Of a DNA stretch of 64,000 nt, positions 56,835 to 64,000 are shown in pieces. Both the position numbers and the translations under genes were made by a program. The notes below the pieces were generated by a model. That model was not told the DNA's origin. It saw nothing but the letters and a program-made list of their open reading frames with translations, and made no database searches. Numbering within the stretch: the stretch's first letter is position 1; every line of letters starts with the position of its first letter. Source of the DNA: Daucus carota subsp. sativus (taxonomy: Eukaryota > Streptophyta > Magnoliopsida > Apiales > Apiaceae). The DNA is taken from NCBI RefSeq assembly GCF_001625215.2, contig NC_030383.2, forward strand, positions 12,722,779-12,786,778, written 5' to 3'.

Positions 56835-58079
56835 GTGTAAAGAAAGCCAAGATCAGTAGTACTCCAGCAAAATCCGACCGATGACACAAATCAGTTCGAA
56901 ATCCAAGCAAGGATTAGAGGCGTGGAAGAAGGAATGGTTTCGAATGTGAAATTCAAGTTATCTGCTTTGATCTAATAAGAATATCATATGCAAATAAGTG
57001 GTAAAGCTTAAATCTGAACTGACGTCGTGATTAGTGGCACGATTCAAGGATGCATGATTAATGCTATTTTGAAATTCTGATCTTGATATGATGATCGTGA
57101 TATGATTTGAATGTGCTCTCAGATCCAACGATACTCGGGTCGGGTTTCCCGAAGATCCGAAATGTTTCATCTTAGTGTTCATTTGAATAAGGAAGATGCT
57201 GGGTCCAACCGGAAGCTTAATGGGTTGATCCAAGAGCATGTGAAATTACCAAATCAGCCTTAAAATTTTGATTTGATGAAACAAAGTACAACCTGTCCAG
57301 TGTCCAGTAGCCAAATAATATCATATGAAAAAAGAATTGATTTGATTTTGAATTTAAAATAATGATGATTAGTTTCATATCTTGGAGAGTGCTTGAAAAG
57401 TCTTTCCATATTTAAACTAGAAATATAGGAAGTCAATAACTACATTTAAAAGATAAGCTAAAAATTAGTCAATAACACATTCAGAGTTGAGAATTCATGC
57501 TTGCGTATTAGTGAAGACAATTTAATATAAAAGCTAGAATGAATGCATAATTTGTGGGATTGTTAAGAGCTGACATATATGAATTAACTGATTAAATGCT
57601 GATGTGTCATATTTAAACGTCTTGAAACTGGAATTTTTTTTATATATCTTATTTGACTCACAAATAAATAAATAGATAAAAAATACACAGGGAAGCTAGA
57701 AATTCAGCAATTCTTGGTTAGCTAGATTAATTAAATTTTATCTCTTCTTTGCTCGAAGAAAAAAAATAAAAACATAAATCATGATATTTTAAATTGGTCA
57801 AATCGATTATCAGCCATGAAATTGAGGTATGTTGTTCCATGTATTTGTAAGAATATGTGGTTTGTATTTCATCAATCATTCATAAATCACAATTTAACAA
57901 CACTAATTAATTATGTCAATTAAAATCAAAAGCAAGAATGCATGGCGCTGCTGATGTGTCATAATTTAAATACGTGGCTTTATTAGAATTATGTGGACTT
58001 CTTGACGTGGCATCGTTCAGGAATGATGATATAAATAGATATTAATTTTTAAAACTGAAACAATTTAACTTAGAAATTA
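56835..58079. other. AT-rich spacer
   Basis: No gene seen. A short third copy of the 51029/52690 repeat (cgattatcagccatgaaatt) lies near 57795-57905. Confidence 0.4.
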
Positions 58080-59110
58080 ACTCTATAAAATCTTTTATCA
58101 CATAAATATGAATTCTCTATAAGATTTCTATCAAATAAATACAGGGAGTCAACATATCTTTTGTGCGGATCTGAGAACATAAAATAAATTAAATATTTAA
58201 ATAATGAATTTTATTTATAAAACATATATAAGTTATTTAACTTAAAAATTCCTTCAGACTTCTATAATAGTTTGTCATACAAACAACTAATACTCTTACG
58301 TCTAAAAGAACTCCAACCCACATTAGAATTACCTATTCTAACTATAAAATAATTACGGATTAAATATATGTAACACAAATTAATTACAAATTGTATATTT
58401 ATCAAACAATTTAACATAGGAATTAACAGTATAGAATTTCTATCAATTAAATATGAATCAACTCAATAAAATTCATATCAAATAAATATAAGGAGTCGGC
58501 AAAATTTTTGTGTGGATATGAGAACATAAAATAAAAAACAGGCTAGAAAACTCTATTATTGTTTTGTTTTATTGATGTTTCATTATTTATTGCGAATTTT
58601 ATCAATAAAATATATTTAAGTTATATAACTTAAAAATATCTTTCGACTTCTATATTAATTCGTCATACAAACAACTACCACTCCTAGATGTACAAGAACT
58701 CCAACCAACCAACATTACATATACCTATTATAAGTCTAAAACAATTACAATTAAATAACATGACACATACTTATTATAAATCTAAAACAATTATAAATTA
58801 TTAATATAAATTTTATTTCATTCCGTGCTTTTTAGAAGATTGGGATAAAGATGAATAAGACAGTGGTAACACTGACTTGACAAACATAAACTCGAAGAAA
58901 ATGAAGTCATTGTTCATATTGCAACATATAATAAAAGAATCGAAATACAAGAAATCCGTCAATTTGATATAATTTTTTTTGTCACAATTTGATATAAAAT
59001 TAGTTTTGGAAAGTTAATTAACTTTGTCAAACTACAATATTTGTTTGTCAAACAACTACAACACCACTCTTATATTTACAAGAACTCCAAATATAATTAT
59101 ATATAACGTT
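58080..59110. repeat. Degenerate tandem array, unit about 340-360 bp
   Basis: Units are marked by tatcaaataaatacagggagtc-like starts (58130 and 58466), gagaacataaaataaa, and tcatacaaacaactan-actc, with agaactccaac (near 58275, 58660 and 59045). Two units are full and one is partial. Confidence 0.7.
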
Positions 59111-59872
59111 TGCTTATTAGATTGAATATAACAATTATGACTTAAAAAATTGAATTTTATTCGAGTTTAAAGATGCTATAAACGAACTTATATGTGTTGA
59201 TCTTGAATATTATTTTCACAATTTAAAAATCATCAAATAATATAATGATTTTACTAAAATAAAATATATTGTTAGAGTTAAGTTCCATAAAGTCTACATT
59301 TAAGTTGTAGTAAGTACCGGTCATAATTTTTTAGTTTAGTCATAAATAATATTTTTAATTATTCAAATTTATATATAATTTATCATCTTTAAGTAGTTTT
59401 AAATATAACTATCAATTAATCATTGACATTTTTCAACTCCAACAATCATTAAGATCATTATTCTCTTATGAGTTATATTTTAGAATATATATAGTGTTTG
59501 GTGATTTATAAAATAATTATTTTATTTTTTGATTGCAACGATTACATCGGAGAATATAATCTGCAGATTGTCGGATGTTTACAAATATTGTAGACTAAAC
59601 GAATTAAAATTAAAACGAATAGATTATTTTTAAATAATTTTGGACTCCAATACTCCTTATTTTGTGAACTCCATAAAACGGGGACCCATATTGCTATGAA
59701 ATAAATTAAAATAAGATCAAATTTTAATATATAGAAAGTCTTATTTTTAAATAATAATAATTTAAATATTATTTAAAAACAATAATTTAAATAATTATAA
59801 TAAAAATATGATAATGTAATTAAAAAAAAATTATACTTCCAATAAATAGTAAGTTTTAAAAATTTATTTAAA

Positions 59873-59900
59873 CCCGTGCTTGGCACGGGTCATCAACTAG
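59873..59900 (+). mobile_element. Helitron-like 3' terminus, plus orientation
   Basis: A perfect 7-bp hairpin CCCGTGC-TTG-GCACGGG, 7 bases of spacer, and CTAG followed by host T at 59901. This is a textbook Helitron 3' end. The body extends to the left; the 5' TC end was not found. Confidence 0.72.
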
Positions 59901-60124
59901 TATCTCTTAAAATTTATTTTTTCTTTTAATCGTCCGCATATAATTTGAAACATACGGTGTATGTGATCATCTAGATATTTACATATTTTTATAAGAGCAT
60001 GTGGATATGTAAAAAAAATTAGTATATATTACAAATAAAATTTATAAATATTATATATAAAAACCCTACTTCCGCGGATATTGTTATCGTCTATGTCTCT
60101 ATGATCTAATTCCTGGACAACTAT

Positions 60125-60372
60125 GGGGCCGTTTGGGTGAGCTTAAAATAAGTGCTTTTTGCTTAAAATAAAAAAGTGAAGTAGAAGTTAGAAGTTAGTT
60201 AAGACTTATAAGTGATTAAAGTGTTTGGTAAAAAAGCAGAAGTCATGAAACAAAAGCTAGGAATCGTAGTTTTTTATAAGTGCTTATCGACTTTTTACAC
60301 AAACGGTACGAAATAAGTGCTTCTAACTTAAAAGTCCAGAAGCGGGGCTTAAAAGCCCCGCCAAACAGCCAC
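60125..60372. mobile_element. MITE candidate with GTTTGG-type ends, copy 2
   Basis: Left end GGGGCCGTTTGGGTGAGCTT and inverted right end GTGGCTGTTTGGCGGGGCTT. ACTAT or TAT occurs at both flanks. Inside, AAGTGCTTTT and AGTCTTAACT-type words occur in both orientations. Confidence 0.65.
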
Positions 60373-61847
60373 TATATTTGACCAACATCTGAGAAGTCTC
60401 CATATCACCTATTATCATTTTTATTGGGCCTCAGCCAATTTAGAGAGGAAATGTCCAATACAAAGCTCAATGCAGGAATCTATAAACACGAGAAATTAAG
60501 AGTACGGGTTGGAAAGTTAAGGGAGAAAAGAACTTATATATGGATTATGGAGGATAAATACTTGTAAGCTCCACCAATATATTAAAAATAATATATTTTA
60601 TTAATAATAATTTGAAATAATAATAATAATATAACATTTTTTTGACAAACAAATTATTTTATTAAGACAAAACGCTTAACAAGACATATATCGAAAACCA
60701 ATCGGGACAAACCCCTGAATTGTCAACTACAATTTAATTGTGAAATAAATAACGAACTAAACAAATAGTCGTTTTGTTTTCAGATCGCTTAACACATATA
60801 ATATTCATATTCTTTGATTAAAAAAGTACTACAATGACATCTCGAGAAATCCAACCTGCATAAGTTATGAAACTAGTATCATCGCAATTGACCTTCACAT
60901 AAGTATCACCTGTAACCCAATGTTCAGAAATATCAGTCAAATCAACTAATCCTGAAGCATCGAAACATGAAAAATTATTTGTTGTGAAAGGTGAGTTCTT
61001 GCTGTATCCACCATCGTCCCAAAATCGATGCGAGTCTTACAGATCTCCCAAAATACTGTATAAATCCTTTTCAGAATAATGATAGAAAGACCTACCAAGA
61101 CACATAAGAATAACAAAATATAGCACACTGACATTCTAAAAAGAGAAGCACACACTGACATTTCAAAAACATGGGCATGACTAATAATCTTAATAACAAG
61201 GTACTCTACAAGATATAATCCAAAAGGATTAGATTTTGGTTTTATTGGAAAACTGGTAAAAATAATAGAAGGGATGAGAGAACGAAAGGATTAATTGATA
61301 AGGGAGATGAGGAACCGGAAGGCGGAGTTGTGACTGCTGAAACCTTAATACAACATACAGAAGTCGACTCTCAAAACTTTTGAGGCTCTTTTTGTAGTTA
61401 GATTTAATTCATAAAGAGAAGGAAAAAAGAGATCGTATCAGCTTGAAGTCGTGAAATGACATCAGTAATTCACTTTAATAATATAACATTTTTAAACTAT
61501 AGTCGATCAATATATGTCATATCATCCAACAGAAAATGTGATATATGAGATAGTTTGTCAAATTGTATACATGATCTAATTTTGTTAAACAATAGTATTT
61601 ATTAGAGACGAAATTCGTACACTTCAACAAAATATTATATTTGTTCAAAAATTCTGCTTATCATGTTTGATTTACGAATCAACAAGTATTAACAAAATTA
61701 ACAAAATTACATGTTTTTGCTGCATATATCACAAGACCGAAGGATTAACATTTGATTCAATTTTTAGCGATTGTTTGAGACCTTAAGAAGTGATTTATTA
61801 TTTAAAGCAAATAAGTGTTTGATTATAAGTGTTACCAAAAGTTTTAG
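60373..61847. other. Spacer between GTTTGG-type MITEs
   Basis: AT-rich. It includes the second copy of a decayed dispersed repeat (60640-60860). No gene seen. Confidence 0.4.
60640..60860 (-). repeat. Dispersed repeat related to 27290-27510
   Basis: It shares cgggacaaacccc, gttttgttt-c-gatc-cttaacac and attc-tattctt with the earlier copy, in the same order and orientation. Confidence 0.4.
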
Positions 61848-62066
61848 TGGGTGTTTGTTTGCAACTTAAAAAACTCGGCTTTTGGGTTTATAAGTTAGAA
61901 GCAGTTATTCGTGCCGTTTGTGTAAAAAGTCAAGAAGCTTTTGTTTCAGGGCTTATACTTCTTTCCCAAACACTTTAATCACTTATAAGTCTTAATTTGC
62001 TTCTAACTTCTACTCCATTTTATTTTAAATAAGAAACACTTATTTTAAACTCACCCAGACGGCTCC
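61848..62066. mobile_element. MITE candidate with GTTTGG-type ends, copy 3
   Basis: Left TGGGTGTTTGTTTGCAACTT and inverted right GGAGCCGTCTGGGTGAGTTT, with TTAG on both flanks. The interior resembles the inverse of copy 2 (agaagcttttgttt, cacttataagtctta). It lies about 570 bases upstream of the PPR gene. Confidence 0.6.
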
Positions 62067-62633
62067 TTAGTTTCAAAATACGCTAGATTTCTTAATTTTA
62101 ATATAAGTGCTTTTTCAAACTGGTCGAACACAGCCACATAAGCAATGTGAGATGGCTTTTATATCAAAAAAGCCCACTTTGTGTTGGTTTTGAACTTAAT
62201 TCAGATCAATTTTACATAGGAGCCCACTTTTATCTCCGGATCTTTTAATTAGTGTCGAGGAACTCAAATTTGAAAATTCTAACAAAAACTCGTCATCCGG
62301 TAGTCTGTATAATTTCTTTATGTTCCTGCACGATCATTCAGGGGCATTCAAAACAGGCATTCCCGAATTTTTCCAGATGGGCGTTCTTATTTTTAATTTT
62401 TTTAAATTTAATGATAATTAAACCTTAAATTTCTATCAAATGAAATAATTTATGAATCTTGCAACTAAACAACCGCGAGGGAGAGGGAGTATAATTTTGG
62501 GCACTTATCTACCCAAAATCTAAAAATAACGAGTGCACAGGATTGTCCACCACACTGCGCCAATGCAGCAGCTTCCAGTGCCTCATATCCCTTCAATCCT
62601 AAACTATATTCACAACACACACAATATCTTCAA
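62067..62633. other. Upstream region of the PPR gene
   Basis: It includes the presumed promoter and 5' UTR. No separate feature was recognised. Confidence 0.4.
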
Positions 62634-64000
62634 ATGCAGACTCTAACCCTGCCAATCAAGTCCACAGCAATTCCCAAAAATGATACATTTTCTGAATTCC
62701 CGTTAAAGCCCAACAAGAATACAGTTTCTTTTAGCAATGCCCCTAACTCTGTTGCTTCAACTGATGCCCATTTGATCAATCTTTGCTCAAATGGCCGCCT
62801 TAGTGAAGCTATTCATGCTCTTGACTCTATTTCCCAGTCCGGGTTCAAGGTAAAGCCGAATACTTTTAATCGTTTGATTAATTCTTGTATTGAATGTAAT
62901 TCGATTGTACTGGGACGAAAGCTTCATGAGAATATTCATGTGTTGGGTGATGTTGACCCTTTTGTTGAGACTAAGTTGGTTGGTATGTATGCGAAATGTG
63001 GGTCTGTTGATGATGCACGCAAGGTGTTTGATGAAATGCGTGAGAGGGATTTGTTTACTTGGTCGGCTATGATTGGTGGGTGTTCGAGGGATAAGAGGTG
63101 GGGTGAAGTTGTGGAGCTTTTCTTTTTGATGATGGAGGAGGGTGTTGTTCCCGATGAGTTTTTGTTTCCCAAGATTTTGCATGCGTGTGGGAATTGTGCT
63201 GATTTAAGGACTGTGAGGTTGATTCATTCGATAGTGGTGAAATGTGGGTTAGGGATGAATATTCGTGTTAACAATACAATGTTGGCTGCTTTTGCAAAAT
63301 GCAGAGAGTTGGTTTGTTTGAGGAAGTATTTTAGGAATATGGAAGTTAAGGATTTAGTTTCGTGGAATTCGGTCATATCTGGGTATTGTCAGAAAGGTGA
63401 AATGGAGGAGGCACATAGGTTGTTTGACATGATGCATGATGAAGGTTTTGAACCGGGATTGGTAACTTGGAATACAATGATTTCGACTTATAACCAGTTG
63501 GGTAAGTGTGATGTTGCATTGGAAATGATGAAAGAGATGACAAGTTTAGGCATAATTCCCGACGTTTTCACTTGGTCTTCTATGGTTTCAGGTTTTGCCA
63601 AAAGTAATAGGATAGGTAAAGCATTGGAGCTATTTTGGGACATGCTTGTGGAAGGGGTCGAACCAAATGGGATCACACTTGCAAGTGCAATCTCTGCATG
63701 TGCATCACTTAAAGATATAAATAAAGGGAAGGAGCTCCATTGCATTGCAATAAAGGTTGGATATGCTGATTCAGTAATAGTTGGAAATTCGCTTATTGGT
63801 ATGTACTCCAAGTGTGACAAACTTGAGGCTGCTGAAGAAGTTTTTGATAAAATCATAACAAAAGATGTCTACACGTACAACTCAATGATTGGAGGGTATA
63901 TACATGCTGGATACTGTGGAAATGCTCATGATCTTATTATAAAAATGCGCGAATCAGGTGTGCAACCAAATGTTGTTACGTGGAATGTGATGATTGCAGG
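62634..64000 (+). CDS. PLS-class pentatricopeptide repeat protein, 3' part outside the window
   Basis: An open frame with no intron runs from ATG 62634 (MQTLTLPIKSTA) past the window end, giving at least 455 residues. Tandem PPR motifs fill it from about residue 45, for example YAKCGSVDDARKVFDEMRER, DLFTWSAMIGGCSRDKRWGE, DVFTWSSMVSGFAKSNRIGK, and NSLIGMYSKCDKLEAAEEVF. Alternating P, L and S lengths mark the PLS class, which usually ends in E/DYW domains and edits organelle RNA. Wording and order closely resemble Arabidopsis At1g19720 (DYW7), by recall. The N-terminus is likely an organelle presequence. The end and the DYW domain lie beyond base 64000. Confidence 0.95.
   Translation, partial: MQTLTLPIKSTAIPKNDTFSEFPLKPNKNTVSFSNAPNSVASTDAHLINLCSNGRLSEAIHALDSISQSGFKVKPNTFNRLINSCIECNSIVLGRKLHENIHVLGDVDPFVETKLVGMYAKCGSVDDARKVFDEMRERDLFTWSAMIGGCSRDKRWGEVVELFFLMMEEGVVPDEFLFPKILHACGNCADLRTVRLIHSIVVKCGLGMNIRVNNTMLAAFAKCRELVCLRKYFRNMEVKDLVSWNSVISGYCQKGEMEEAHRLFDMMHDEGFEPGLVTWNTMISTYNQLGKCDVALEMMKEMTSLGIIPDVFTWSSMVSGFAKSNRIGKALELFWDMLVEGVEPNGITLASAISACASLKDINKGKELHCIAIKVGYADSVIVGNSLIGMYSKCDKLEAAEEVFDKIITKDVYTYNSMIGGYIHAGYCGNAHDLIIKMRESGVQPNVVTWNVMIA

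Noticed and set aside
1..64000. CRISPR array, operon or bacterial-type regulatory sites
   Set aside because: The window is plant nuclear DNA. The tandem arrays seen have long, degenerate units without regular spacers.

Overview
This is a piece of a plant nuclear genome, most likely a eudicot. The evidence is intron-rich genes with GT-AG junctions, plant-specific families (SHI-related RING-like factor, h-type thioredoxin, PLS-class PPR, GH35 galactosidase with a lectin tail), AT-rich intergenic DNA and a dense mix of LTR retrotransposons, TRIM, Helitron-like termini, Mutator-like foldbacks, Stowaway-like and Tourist-like MITEs. The species cannot be fixed from sequence alone; an asterid is a guess.

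Layout. 1-2163: Ty1/copia fragment broken in the reverse transcriptase. 3343-4416 (+): SRS/SHI transcription factor with 27 uninterrupted CAA codons. 7136-7687: palindromic foldback element. 8343-12122: Mutator-like candidate with two convergent small genes (a FAR1-domain remnant and a basic protein). 12597-13159: Tourist-like MITE. 13468-17169 (+): TFIIF beta subunit, six exons. 17711-20004 (-): NRT1/PTR transporter, five exons. 21260-24677 (-): LisH-CTLH (GID8-like) protein, seven exons. 24908-26902: two large inverted-repeat elements, one with a MITE inserted at its axis. 28720-29544 (+): plastid-targeted LON-domain protein. 30374-34864: repeats and MITEs. 35177-35725 (+): thioredoxin h, three exons. 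36495-42009 (-): beta-galactosidase, 19 exons. 43675-49104: complete chromovirus (Ty3/gypsy) with identical LTRs and a 5-bp target duplication. 49110-62070: gene-free accessory region with two outward-facing Helitron 3' ends, a compound TRIM, minisatellite-like arrays, a second copy of the 7.1-kb foldback and CGGTTCGGTT-rich elements. 62634-64000 (+): start of a PPR protein resembling Arabidopsis At1g19720, cut by the window edge.

All host genes were rebuilt exon by exon. Every junction follows GT-AG and keeps the reading phase, and the totals give complete proteins: SRS 329 aa, TFIIF beta 266, NPF 631, GID8-like 214, LON 274, TRXh 120 and BGAL 844. These genes do not form a pathway. Their order (SRS, TFIIF beta, LON-domain, TRXh, PPR) recalls, from memory, two duplicated Arabidopsis chromosome 1 blocks (around At1g19720-At1g19790 and At1g75460-At1g75520), so the gene order looks ancestral and the mobile elements look inserted between the genes. 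No wholly new system stands out. The most unusual structures are the MuDR-like two-gene element, the foldback families with exact 9-10 bp target duplications, the MITE at a palindrome axis, and the compound TRIM.
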